DNA from: Cellvibrio zantedeschiae
GTDB taxonomy: Bacteria; Pseudomonadota; Gammaproteobacteria; Pseudomonadales; Cellvibrionaceae
Assembly: GCF_014652535.1 (NCBI RefSeq)
Contig: NZ_BMYZ01000001.1
Coordinates: 2,108,001 to 2,172,000 of the forward strand
Length of the DNA stretch: 64,000 bases
Reading direction: 5' to 3'
The notes under the pieces were generated by a model that saw nothing but the letters and a program-made list of their open reading frames with translations, did not search any database and was not told the origin of the DNA. The position numbers and the translations under genes are program-made. Positions 37,243 to 44,758 of this stretch are shown in pieces. Position 1 is the stretch's first letter; each line of letters opens with the position of its first letter.

Positions 37243-38364
37243 ATGCTATATAGTAAGCACTTTTTCGGTTACGCCCTATGCCTCGCACTTAGCTTAGGCA
37301 TTTCTTCAATCGCTCACGCCTCAAACGTCAAACTCATTACGGGTGGCTATACCGACAAAGGTGGCGAAGGTGTTTACGGCTTAAGTTTTGATACAAATAC
37401 AAACCAATTCGGCGCGCCGCAATTATTAGCAAAAAATAATAATCCATCCTTCGGGCTCAAAAATAATAATCTCTGGTACTTTGTTGACGAAACCAATGAA
37501 GGCCAGTTATTGACATACAGTAAGAACGAAAAAAATGAATTAACCCTTTTACAAAAGCTATCCGTTGCAGGTGCATCGCCCTGTTACATCGCCAAGCGCA
37601 AAGATGGAAAATATATTGCAGTCGCTAACTACAGTTCTGGCAGTTTGTCCGTCTTTGAATTAGATAAAAATGGTGTACCCAATGGACAACCACAAGTTAA
37701 ACAACAACAAGGCACTGGTCCAAATAGCCAACGTCAGGAAGCAGCGCATGCACATTGGGCCGGCTGGTCACAATTAAATGATGCGAAAAAAACGACAGGT
37801 ATTTACGTTGTAGATTTGGGTGTAGATAAAATATTTTGGTATCCACAAAATGCCAAAGGTATTTTAGAAGAAGGCCAAGTAGCGTTCAGTGCAGCACCTG
37901 GCGATGGCCCTCGTCACTTGGCGATTTATCCAAACAAACCTTGGGTATATGTACTCAATGAATTAAGCAATACCTTGTCGTTTACACAACAAGACAACAA
38001 TGGTCGCTTAACGGAAATTCAAAAAATATCTACCCTGCCCTCAAACTTCAAAGGCAAAAATACCGCAGCTCACATTGTCATTAGCGCCAATGGAAAACAC
38101 ATCTACACATCAAATCGCGGCGATGAAAATAGTATTTCCGTATTTGATATTGCCGCCGACGGAAAACTAACCTTAACGCAAACTATTAGCAGCCAAGGCA
38201 AAGTCCCACGTTTCTTCCTGATATTAGAAGACACGAAAAAAATTCTAGTCGCCAATCAGGAATCAAATAACCTGGTTGTTATGAATATACTTGCCAACGG
38301 ACAGCTCGAATATACAGGCGCACAAACAAAGGTGCCTAAACCAACTTTCATCGGTCTGGAATAA
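37243..38364 (+). CDS. Secreted lactonase-family (6-phosphogluconolactonase-like) beta-propeller
   Basis: 373 residues with a signal peptide (LCLALSLGISSIAHASN). Propeller blades of the YbhE/lactonase family: KLITGGYTDKGGEGVYGLSF, NPSFGLKNNNLWYFVDETNE, GASPCYIAKRKDGKYIAVAN, GDGPRHLAIYPNKPWVYVLN, TAAHIVISANGKHIYTSNRG, KVPRFFLILEDTKKILVANQ. Cytoplasmic members hydrolyse 6-phosphogluconolactone; a secreted one must act on another lactone or sugar acid, unknown here. Single gene with its own terminator. Confidence 0.88.
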   Translation: MLYSKHFFGYALCLALSLGISSIAHASNVKLITGGYTDKGGEGVYGLSFDTNTNQFGAPQLLAKNNNPSFGLKNNNLWYFVDETNEGQLLTYSKNEKNELTLLQKLSVAGASPCYIAKRKDGKYIAVANYSSGSLSVFELDKNGVPNGQPQVKQQQGTGPNSQRQEAAHAHWAGWSQLNDAKKTTGIYVVDLGVDKIFWYPQNAKGILEEGQVAFSAAPGDGPRHLAIYPNKPWVYVLNELSNTLSFTQQDNNGRLTEIQKISTLPSNFKGKNTAAHIVISANGKHIYTSNRGDENSISVFDIAADGKLTLTQTISSQGKVPRFFLILEDTKKILVANQESNNLVVMNILANGQLEYTGAQTKVPKPTFIGLE

Positions 38365-38381
38365 ATTGATAAGTTATAAGT

Positions 38382-38404
38382 ACGGGCCTTCGGGCCCGTT
38401 TTTA
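38382..38404 (+). terminator. Terminator of the lactonase gene
   Basis: ACGGGCC (38382-38388), loop TTCG, GGCCCGT (38393-38399), then TTTTTAT. It is 18 bases past the stop codon. Confidence 0.85.
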
Positions 38405-38600
38405 TTTGGTTTGGTTTGCTACCAATATCTAATTAGTGCTCGCTCTATAATCCGAAATTATTGGGGGAGCTCTTCAAGCCTTTGATTAAACTGATTTTTA
38501 TTTTTTCCGAAACAGCAATTAGGCGGGATTATACAGTGATTCCACAAATTAATTTGCATTATATTATGTGGGTTATATAGTTGGCGCTATCTAATAAACT

Positions 38601-39250
38601 GTTATGCATGAGAGGAAGTCGTGAGCGTAAAATATAAATGTAGTTGCTGCGATGAAATTATTGAGGGTATACCAACTTTTGCTTGGCAAAAGCCATTGGC
38701 ATATTTTGAAGTTCCACAAGAAGAGCGTGAAAAAATATTTTTAACTGAAGATTTATGTGTTATTGAAGACAAATGGTTCTTTGTTCGTGGTTGCATTGAA
38801 ATACCTGTCATAGGTTCAGAAGAGCCTTTCATATGGGGCGTCTGGGTTTCGTTAAGTGAAGCCAACTTCATGGAGTTTCAAAAGCTCTTGGAAATGAAAG
38901 AGCGTGAAAATTTTGGTCCTTATTTTGGTTGGCTGAACGCTTCTATTCCGGTTTATCCTGAAACTGAAAACCTAAAAACTATGCTCCATATTCGTAATAA
39001 CGGAATCAGGCCGTTTATTGAGTTGGAAGAAACAGATCATCCACTTTCAATAGAGCAAAAAAATGGCATTTCTATAGAACGGGTATCCGAACTATACGCT
39101 GCAATTGCACACAGAAAGTAAATGCATAACAAGTCGCTCAAGCACCGCACACTTCGTGTGCTGGACAGTTTTTAAGTCGCAGCTTTGTGGTTTTGCTGCG
39201 CAAAAGTATTCCACAAAACTACAACTTAAAAACTGCCGCTTAGCTCGGCG
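38601..39250 (+). mobile_element. Integron gene cassette (DUF2199 gene plus attC)
   Basis: A cassette runs from the base after G38601 (TTATGC, 38602-38607) to G39250. Its attC begins with GCATAAC (39124-39130), the exact reverse complement of the GTTATGC core at the cassette start, as expected when the circular form carries both halves of one palindromic site. Gene start lies 14 bases inside the cassette and its stop directly abuts attC. Size, order and orientation are typical of cassettes. No integrase gene is in the window. The 196 bases upstream (38405-38600) hold no gene; AATTAGGCGGGATTATAC (38518-38534) resembles the 3' end of an older, mutated attC. Confidence 0.75.
38621..39121 (+). 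CDS. DUF2199 protein, integron cassette cargo
   Basis: 166 residues from a GTG start with AGAGGAAG well placed ahead. YKCSCCDEIIEGIPTFAWQK at the N-terminus, with a zinc-like Cys pair, and FGWLNASIPVYPETENLKTM and IRPFIELEETDHPLSIEQKN later, match DUF2199, a family of small cytosolic proteins of unknown role often on mobile or accessory DNA. The base composition is more A/T-rich than in flanking housekeeping genes. The stop codon is 2 bases before the attC site. No promoter is obvious, as usual for cassettes. Confidence 0.88.
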   Translation: MSVKYKCSCCDEIIEGIPTFAWQKPLAYFEVPQEEREKIFLTEDLCVIEDKWFFVRGCIEIPVIGSEEPFIWGVWVSLSEANFMEFQKLLEMKERENFGPYFGWLNASIPVYPETENLKTMLHIRNNGIRPFIELEETDHPLSIEQKNGISIERVSELYAAIAHRK

Positions 39251-39256
39251 TTAGGA
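39124..39256 (+). mobile_element. attC recombination site (133 bp)
   Basis: Outer cores GCATAAC (39124-39130) and GTTAGGA (39250-39256). Inner arms AAGTCGCTCAAGC and GCTTAGCTCGGCG are imperfectly complementary, as in L''/L' boxes. Further in, CAGTTTTTAAGT pairs with ACTTAAAAACTG and TTTGTGG with CCACAAA. The site also holds a small extra hairpin (GCACAC-TTC-GTGTGC). The start TAACAAGTCGCTCAAG and length recall the attC repeats of Vibrio-type chromosomal integrons. The last base of the right core departs from the GTTRRRY consensus. Confidence 0.8.
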
Positions 39257-39265
39257 AATAACAGA

Positions 39266-39829
39266 ATGGAAAGCATGAGAAACTGTAAAAATTATTTATG
39301 TGCTCTATTTTTAGCTATTTTGTGTTCATGTGCAGCAGCGGAAGATAAGCCAAACCAAATTATCGGATACTCGAAAAACAATATTTCGTTTTCTATGCCA
39401 AGCAATTGGAAAGTAACAGAAGACGTTGGAGAAAATAGCTCAAGGCATATATTTGTTGAATCACCTGGTACAGCTATGGTCATGGTAAATACATATGCAA
39501 AAGAAAACGCACCTTCCTTTAAGGAATACGTTGTCACCATAACCGACAGAGCAAATAAAAAATTCTGGCTGGGTTTAGGCTCAATTTCAAACGGTAAGAT
39601 ATCTGAATTTAAAAGCTCACTTAATGGTCGTGAAGTTACCGTATTCAAAAATGAATATGTTGCAAAAATATTTGGCTTAAGTGTTCCACACGTTAGTGAA
39701 TTTTATTGCTTTGAGTCAGAGTCATATATAGCATACGTTTCAAGTCAGGCCGCCACAGAAGACTTACCAATGGTTTCTAGTGGTTTTAATCTTGTTCTAT
39801 CTACATTTTCTTGGAACCAGCCACATTAG
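39266..39829 (+). CDS. Hypothetical exported protein (PsbP/DcrB-like), probable cassette cargo
   Basis: 187 residues; start at 39266 or the ATG at 39275. An N-terminal hydrophobic stretch ends in a cysteine pair (LCALFLAILCSCAAAED), either a signal peptide or a lipobox-like site. The body (ISFSMPSNWKVTEDVGENSS, IFVESPGTAMVMVNTYAKEN, VSEFYCFESESYIAYVSSQA) resembles the small PsbP/DcrB-like alpha-beta domain of bacterial exported proteins, but no family is certain. It begins 15 bases after the attC boundary at 39250, so it opens the next cassette; a matching attC (TCCTAAC) after the gene was not found, and a palindromic element sits there instead. Confidence 0.7.
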   Translation: MESMRNCKNYLCALFLAILCSCAAAEDKPNQIIGYSKNNISFSMPSNWKVTEDVGENSSRHIFVESPGTAMVMVNTYAKENAPSFKEYVVTITDRANKKFWLGLGSISNGKISEFKSSLNGREVTVFKNEYVAKIFGLSVPHVSEFYCFESESYIAYVSSQAATEDLPMVSSGFNLVLSTFSWNQPH

Positions 39830-39831
39830 CA

Positions 39832-40043
39832 CGTAGGTACGATTAGCACAGCGTAATCGTACGCATGAAAAACCAACCCATTAGTAGAGAGAGAAGGAAT
39901 GCCACATTTTCATCGAGTACAATTACGTATTTAAAATTTTGCATCACAAATTGATCGCACATAACTGAAGCACAGATATAGCTATAGACATTGAATTTGG
40001 ATATTGGCATTCGTACGATTACGCTACGCTAATCGTACCTACG
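39832..40043. repeat. 212-bp element bounded by a 32-bp inverted repeat (REP-pair-like)
   Basis: The left end CGTAGGTACGATTAGCACAG...CG (39832-39863) and the right end (40012-40043) are inverted copies with only two mismatches. Each end is itself palindromic (GTACGATTA...TAATCGTAC). The interior has no ORF and is A/T-rich. The layout matches paired REP sequences (REPIN/BIME-like), spread by RAYT-type transposases elsewhere in a genome. It fills most of the 250-base space between two cassette-borne genes. No clear target-site duplication was seen. Confidence 0.65.
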
Positions 40044-40080
40044 AGATCGCGTTAAACTAAAAAGGAAAAAGGAGATCATC

Positions 40081-40527
40081 GTGAATACAAAATTAAGCAG
40101 TATTTTTATTGGTGCCATATTGGGCGGAATTGTTTTTCTGCTTGCTATTAATTTAATTGGTTATACCGCTGCAATTGTTCTTCCTTCATCTATTTCAACT
40201 TGGGCCAAAGAGCATTCAGTTACCGCTATAGTCCTATTCGTTTGGGACATGCTTATAATTCAGCTATTAGGTATTGGTATATTGGCCGCACTTTCTACTT
40301 ATATTCTGTTAAAAATTTCATCTTTCAATTGGCTGTACGTGGCAATTGGTTTTGTTTTAACTGAAACTACCTTTTCGTACTCATGGTTGTTTTCGTCATC
40401 TTTTCCTGAAAATCTACCAAGTTTTAGTTATATACAATTTACACCACACTTTATTGTTGTAAGTTTTTGTGTTTTTTTAGCAGCTAGCTTTGGTGCTAAA
40501 AGCCAGAAAAGTTTAACGAGTTGCTGA
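40081..40527 (+). CDS. Hypothetical four-helix membrane protein, probable cassette cargo
   Basis: 148 residues from a GTG with AAGGAG six bases ahead. Four hydrophobic stretches: IFIGAILGGIVFLLAINLIG, AIVLFVWDMLIIQLLGIGIL, WLYVAIGFVLTETTFSYSWL and FIVVSFCVFLAASFGAKS. No family recognised. GTTAAAC at 40051-40057 lies 24 bases before the start and its complement GTTTAAC lies in the last codons (40511-40517), a pairing expected of a cassette. A/T-rich like its neighbours. Confidence 0.7.
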   Translation: MNTKLSSIFIGAILGGIVFLLAINLIGYTAAIVLPSSISTWAKEHSVTAIVLFVWDMLIIQLLGIGILAALSTYILLKISSFNWLYVAIGFVLTETTFSYSWLFSSSFPENLPSFSYIQFTPHFIVVSFCVFLAASFGAKSQKSLTSC

Positions 40528-40557
40528 AGCAGCGCATCTTAGGAGCTGTGGTTAAAC
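40511..40557 (+). mobile_element. Candidate short attC site (47 bp)
   Basis: GTTTAAC (40511-40517, fits RYYYAAC) and GTTAAAC (40551-40557, fits GTTRRRY) are exact complements and bracket GAGTTGCTGAAG and CTTAGGAGCTGTG, loosely complementary inner boxes. The same core GTTAAAC also opens the preceding gene's segment at 40051. It is shorter than usual attC sites (57 bp and more), so this could be chance. Confidence 0.4.
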
Positions 40558-40657
40558 TTAACCTCAAGAGATTCAGCTCAGGTTTATTGGCCGGGTAGGA
40601 TGTGGCATTACAAGAAGTCACTTCAATAACACCAACTTCAATCGGATATTATTTTTA

Positions 40658-41245
40658 ATGCGTAATCAATATTTAGCTATTTTATCCCTGTTATTGCTTT
40701 GCATCAGCAGTCAGGTCGTGGCAGTTGATGCTACACAACAACCCACGCTTGCTAACTATAAAGAAGGTGAAAAATGGGTTTGGAAATATAAGGGGGTAAC
40801 AACGAAAGGAGAAGTGCGTGCAGATGGTAAAGACACAAAGGAAATAACAAGTAAGAACGGCGAATTGTTTATGGTAACTGCATCTGAAACGATTCCATTG
40901 GCCGAGATTGTCAAACCAGTTAAAAGCAATACTTCTAGATACAATTGGCCTTTGCAAGCTGGAAAAAAATGGACATTTGAAGAGCACTGGACTAGTGAAG
41001 ATGGCACTAAAGGCTCAACTATTCAGGATGCCGAAATTGTGTCATTCAAACCTGAAAAAGTAGAGGCAGGAACATTTATGGCTTATACCATAGAATATAA
41101 AGGTAAAATTTCAAATTCTCGCGGTTACAGCGCAGCCACGGAAGATATACATGTATATGCGCCCGAATTGAAAACGTTTATCAAACTTACTCAGAAACAA
41201 GACGACTATTTCTATACTGAAGAGTTAATTAAATATTCTAAATAA
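40658..41245 (+). CDS. Hypothetical secreted protein (DUF3108-like shape), possible cassette cargo
   Basis: 195 residues with a signal peptide (YLAILSLLLLCISSQVVAVD), then a beta-rich body: YKEGEKWVWKYKGVTTKGEV, SRYNWPLQAGKKWTFEEHWT, VEAGTFMAYTIEYKGKISNS, IHVYAPELKTFIKLTQKQDD. The motif order (entry strand with W-x-W, then AGKKWTF, then AGTF) recalls periplasmic domains that sense or bind lipids, but no named family is certain. No ribosome site stands out before the ATG. Followed within 30 bases by a truncated attC-like sequence. Confidence 0.7.
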   Translation: MRNQYLAILSLLLLCISSQVVAVDATQQPTLANYKEGEKWVWKYKGVTTKGEVRADGKDTKEITSKNGELFMVTASETIPLAEIVKPVKSNTSRYNWPLQAGKKWTFEEHWTSEDGTKGSTIQDAEIVSFKPEKVEAGTFMAYTIEYKGKISNSRGYSAATEDIHVYAPELKTFIKLTQKQDDYFYTEELIKYSK

Positions 41246-41269
41246 GAGAAGTTAACAAGCGACGGTAGT

Positions 41270-41293
41270 GTCAACAAGTCGCTCAAGTACCGC
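41270..41293 (+). mobile_element. Truncated attC remnant
   Basis: CAACAAGTCGCTCAAGTACC and the following GC match the first part of the attC at 39127-39148 at 20 of 22 bases. The other half and the right core are missing, so the site is a fragment. It lies 25 bases past the stop of the last accessory gene and likely marks the end of the decayed cassette cluster. Confidence 0.55.
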
Positions 41294-41370
41294 GTGAAAA
41301 AGTCGCGCAATTAAAAATTAGTTTATTAATCACGCCCAAAATAAAACCGTCGAAATTTAATAAACCGAAA

Positions 41371-41404
41371 AAATAGGTTGGAATAAATATCCAACCTATT
41401 TTTT
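41371..41404. terminator. Bidirectional terminator after the molybdenum hydroxylase genes
   Basis: AAATAGGTTGGA (41371-41382) and TCCAACCTATTT (41390-41401), 7-base loop; A run on the left, T run on the right. It serves the minus-strand iorB (stop at 41415) and any plus-strand transcript from the accessory genes. Confidence 0.85.
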
Positions 41405-41414
41405 GCCTGGATAT

Positions 41415-43610
41415 TTAAACTTTCGCCCCTATGGGTAAACGCTTAATAGGTTTTCCGGTTGCAGCAAATAATGCATTTGCAACTGCGCCTGCAATAGGTG
41501 GTAAACCTGGTTCGCCTACACCGGAAGGAACTTCAGCAGAAGGAACTATATGCACATCTACTTTGGGCATTGAATTGATACGCATTACGTTATAAGTATG
41601 GTAATTGGTTTGTTCTACCACGCCTTTATTTAGTGTAATAGCTTCACCTAATGCCGCGCTTAAACCCATTCCTATACCGCCCTCCATTTGAGCGCGAACC
41701 ACATCGGGGTTTACAGCAACACCGCAATCTACAGCGCAGGTAACGCGATCTACATGGAAGCTACCATCGTCTTTAACACTTACCTCCGCCACTTGCGCAA
41801 CCCAGGTGCCAAAAGATTTATGCACAGCGACACCGCGACCAACACCTTTTGGTAAAGGTTTGCCCCAATCACTTTTTTCAACGGCGAGATTTAAAGCACC
41901 TAAAGCGCGCGGCTCTTTAGCGAGCAATTCACGACGTAAAGCTACCGGATCTTTTTTTGCAGCTTTGGCAAGTTGATCAATAAAAGTTTCTACCACAAAT
42001 GCGTTGCCAGAATTTCCAACCGAGCGCCACCACAGCCCCGAAACCTTAACAGGAAACTCTGTTGCCTGAACTTGCAGATTTGGAATTGCGTAATGCATAT
42101 CGCTAATGCCTTCTGCAATTGTGCCATCTACCGGTCCCTGGATACCGCCTTCAAAAGGAGTGCCACGCAAAATCGGTTGTGCTACGGCGTGATGTTGCCA
42201 CGCAATTAATTTTCCATCGGCAACTGCACCGCGAATGTGGTGAACTGACATAGGGCGATAGCGAGCGTTAAGAATTTCGTCTTCACGCGTCCACACCATT
42301 TTCACAGCACGGCCCGGCACTTGTTTGGCGATATTGGCTGCATCAACCACATAATCATTTGCACAAGCACGACGCCCAAAACTGCCGCCTGCATAAAGCG
42401 TATTGATTTTTACTTGCGCGGGTTTAAGCCCAACCACTCCGGCAACTTCCTGTTGATCTACCGTAGGCATTTGGCAGGCATACCATAACTCGCAATTGTC
42501 TTTCTCCAATTTAGCGACGCAATTTAGCGGTTCTATAGGGGTGTGCGCGAGATAAGGTAATTCAATTTCAGCTTCAACAACATTGGTGGATTTAGCAAGC
42601 GTTGCCGGAGCATCGCCAGAATTTTTCATGATGTGGCCAGTCTTGCGGGCTGTATCGTGGCAGGCTTTAAAAAGTTCGTCGCTGCTGCGAGTTTCACACG
42701 CAGATAAATCCCAATCAATTTGCAATAATTTTCGCGCCTTTTGTGCACTCCAAAAATTGTCGGCAACCACGGCAATACCGCGCGGAATTTCAACCACGGC
42801 AACAACACCTGGCGATGCCTTTGCTTTTGCAGCATCGAATTTTTTAACTTTACCGAATACTTGTGGCGGATAAGCGACAAGCGCGGTCAACATGCCGGGC
42901 AATTGAATATCTTGCGTGTATTTAGCGGTGCCGTTGGTTTTTTCTGCGCTGTCTTTACGAGGTAATGGCTTGCCGATAAATTGAAATTGTTTTGGATCTT
43001 TCACTGCGGGTTGTTGCGGTGCCGGTAAGGTAGCTGCCTTAGCCGCGAGAACACCAAAACTACTGGTACGATCACCGTGGGAAATTATCCCTTTGCTAAC
43101 ACGAATTTCTTCAGCGGGCACTTTCCACTCGGCTGCTGCCGCACTCACTAGCATGGCGCGCGCAGCGGCACCCGCTTGACGCATTTGCATCCATGAATTG
43201 GCGATGGATGATGAACCACCTGTACCTTGCGCGTTACCCCAAAATAAATTGTTGTAGCGGCTCGCATCCGCAGGGGCAGATTCCCAGCTAATTTGCTCCC
43301 AATTTGCATCCAACTCTTCCGCAACCAGCGAGGTTAACCCTGTACTCACGCCCTGCCCCATGTCCAAATGCTTTACAACAATAATGACTTTGCTATCGGG
43401 CGTTATTTTTAAAAACGCGTTAAATTGCGGTGCGTTATTTGTTGCGCTTGATGATTTGCTTGCAGTTGCAGCCGCCGCGCCCTCTGCAACAAAACCAGCA
43501 CCTACAAGCAGCCCGCCACCGACGCCCGCCGCTTGTAAAAAATGGCGGCGCGACAGGGCCAATGTATCTTCATTATGGTTGCGCGAAGCTAATTGTTTTA
43601 AAAAGTTCAT
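41415..43610 (-). CDS. iorB: Molybdenum hydroxylase large subunit (isoquinoline 1-oxidoreductase beta type)
   Basis: 731 residues. A twin-arginine signal ([20 protein letters not shown] near residues 19-38) shows export of the folded, cofactor-loaded complex to the periplasm. The body belongs to the xanthine oxidase molybdopterin-binding family: [60 protein letters not shown], and [20 protein letters not shown] with the active-site Glu region. Start overlaps the iorA stop (TAATG). Substrate is an N-heterocycle or aldehyde, not determinable. Confidence 0.93.
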   Translation of the reverse strand: MNFLKQLASRNHNEDTLALSRRHFLQAAGVGGGLLVGAGFVAEGAAAATASKSSSATNNAPQFNAFLKITPDSKVIIVVKHLDMGQGVSTGLTSLVAEELDANWEQISWESAPADASRYNNLFWGNAQGTGGSSSIANSWMQMRQAGAAARAMLVSAAAAEWKVPAEEIRVSKGIISHGDRTSSFGVLAAKAATLPAPQQPAVKDPKQFQFIGKPLPRKDSAEKTNGTAKYTQDIQLPGMLTALVAYPPQVFGKVKKFDAAKAKASPGVVAVVEIPRGIAVVADNFWSAQKARKLLQIDWDLSACETRSSDELFKACHDTARKTGHIMKNSGDAPATLAKSTNVVEAEIELPYLAHTPIEPLNCVAKLEKDNCELWYACQMPTVDQQEVAGVVGLKPAQVKINTLYAGGSFGRRACANDYVVDAANIAKQVPGRAVKMVWTREDEILNARYRPMSVHHIRGAVADGKLIAWQHHAVAQPILRGTPFEGGIQGPVDGTIAEGISDMHYAIPNLQVQATEFPVKVSGLWWRSVGNSGNAFVVETFIDQLAKAAKKDPVALRRELLAKEPRALGALNLAVEKSDWGKPLPKGVGRGVAVHKSFGTWVAQVAEVSVKDDGSFHVDRVTCAVDCGVAVNPDVVRAQMEGGIGMGLSAALGEAITLNKGVVEQTNYHTYNVMRINSMPKVDVHIVPSAEVPSGVGEPGLPPIAGAVANALFAATGKPIKRLPIGAKV

Positions 43611-44074
43611 TAGGCTTTACTCCCCAAATTATCAGCTGCTTGGTGAATAGCATTGCGGATGCGATGGTAGGTTGCGCAGCGGCAAAGGTTACCCATCATG
43701 GCAGCATCAATTTGTGAATCTGTCGGTTTGCTGTTGGTTTGCAACAGCGCCGTGGCCGACATGATTTGTCCTGACTGGCAATAACCACATTGCACCACAT
43801 CAAGATTGCGCCACGCTTGTTGCACTGCCTGAAACGCTGGTGAATTCATTCCTTCTATGGTTTGAATATTGGCGCCCTGCGCCGCCGATAAGGGCACACT
43901 ACACGAGCGCACTGCACTGCCGTTCATGTGTACAGTACAGGCGCCGCACATAGCCATGCCGCAACCTAATTTAGTACCGGTCATTTTTAATTCGTCGCGC
44001 AGCACCCAGAGCAAAGGAGTATCCGGGTCTACATTAATTTGTTGGGCCTTGCCATTAATCGTGAGGGAAATCAT
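43610..44074 (-). CDS. iorA: Molybdenum hydroxylase [2Fe-2S] subunit (isoquinoline 1-oxidoreductase alpha type)
   Basis: 154 residues with both iron-sulfur clusters' cysteines: plant-type site [15 protein letters not shown] and the C-terminal site [11 protein letters not shown] with CRCATYHRI. It hands electrons from the molybdopterin subunit to an external acceptor. It has no own signal peptide, consistent with co-export (hitch-hiking) on the Tat signal of iorB. Confidence 0.95.
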   Translation of the reverse strand: MISLTINGKAQQINVDPDTPLLWVLRDELKMTGTKLGCGMAMCGACTVHMNGSAVRSCSVPLSAAQGANIQTIEGMNSPAFQAVQQAWRNLDVVQCGYCQSGQIMSATALLQTNSKPTDSQIDAAMMGNLCRCATYHRIRNAIHQAADNLGSKA

Positions 44075-44161
44075 GGAGTAACTCCTTTGAAATATTTAAT
44101 GACCGAACATAATAGTTAGCACTGTTAAACACGGCTTTCGCCTATTTATTTTTACGACAAA

Positions 44162-44758
44162 TCAGACAGCAACTTTTAACAATTCCTGGAGAGCAACCGG
44201 CGTATCTACATCAAACTCTGCAGCAGGCATAGGCACAAGTTTGAGGCCCTGGATATGATTAGCTAATACAACTTTTGCGCCGCGATCACCCGTGCAAGCA
44301 CGCAACCAGGTTTTAAATTGCGGTGGAAAAATCGCGGGCACCCCAAAAGTATTTGCAAAACTGGCACAGGTAATTTGCTCAGGGTTTTCGCGCCATGTGT
44401 TATATAAATTTTGTAAATCCTGCCCGCTTATTAGTGGTTGATCGCCCAGTAAAATCAGTACTGCATTCTCAGCAGGAAAATGTTCGATTCCAAATGCGAG
44501 CGAGTGCCCCATGCCCAAATGCCAATCTCGATATTCCAACAACTCGATGTGCGGATTGATCGACTTTAATGTAAGTTGCGCCTGTAACAATTGCGGATAG
44601 TACGCTCCACTTACAATCTTTATTCGATCAAATTTCAACGCACTTGCAGCATCGAGCGTTGCAGAAATTAAAGGTTGCCCCTTCCAATCAGCCAATAGTT
44701 TACAGCTGCCAAAACGGCTTGCGCTCCCAGCGGCTAGGACAAGGCAATCAAGCTTCAT
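44162..44758 (-). CDS. MocA-like molybdenum cofactor nucleotidyltransferase
   Basis: 198 residues of the NTP-transferase fold: LVLAAGSASRFGSCKLLADW near the start (the LAAGxSxRxGxxK motif), then VLILLGDQPLISGQDLQNLY and a final FDVDTPVALQELL. MocA links CMP to molybdopterin, as needed by many hydroxylases. Overlaps the xdhC stop (ATGA), and iorA-iorB follow, so it is clearly part of the same operon. CTP versus GTP preference is inferred from the cluster only. Confidence 0.9.
   Translation of the reverse strand: MKLDCLVLAAGSASRFGSCKLLADWKGQPLISATLDAASALKFDRIKIVSGAYYPQLLQAQLTLKSINPHIELLEYRDWHLGMGHSLAFGIEHFPAENAVLILLGDQPLISGQDLQNLYNTWRENPEQITCASFANTFGVPAIFPPQFKTWLRACTGDRGAKVVLANHIQGLKLVPMPAAEFDVDTPVALQELLKVAV

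Noticed and set aside
38405..41300. Integron integrase or attI site
   Set aside because: No tyrosine-recombinase frame with integron motifs on either strand in or near this region, and no attI-like sequence that I could recognise.
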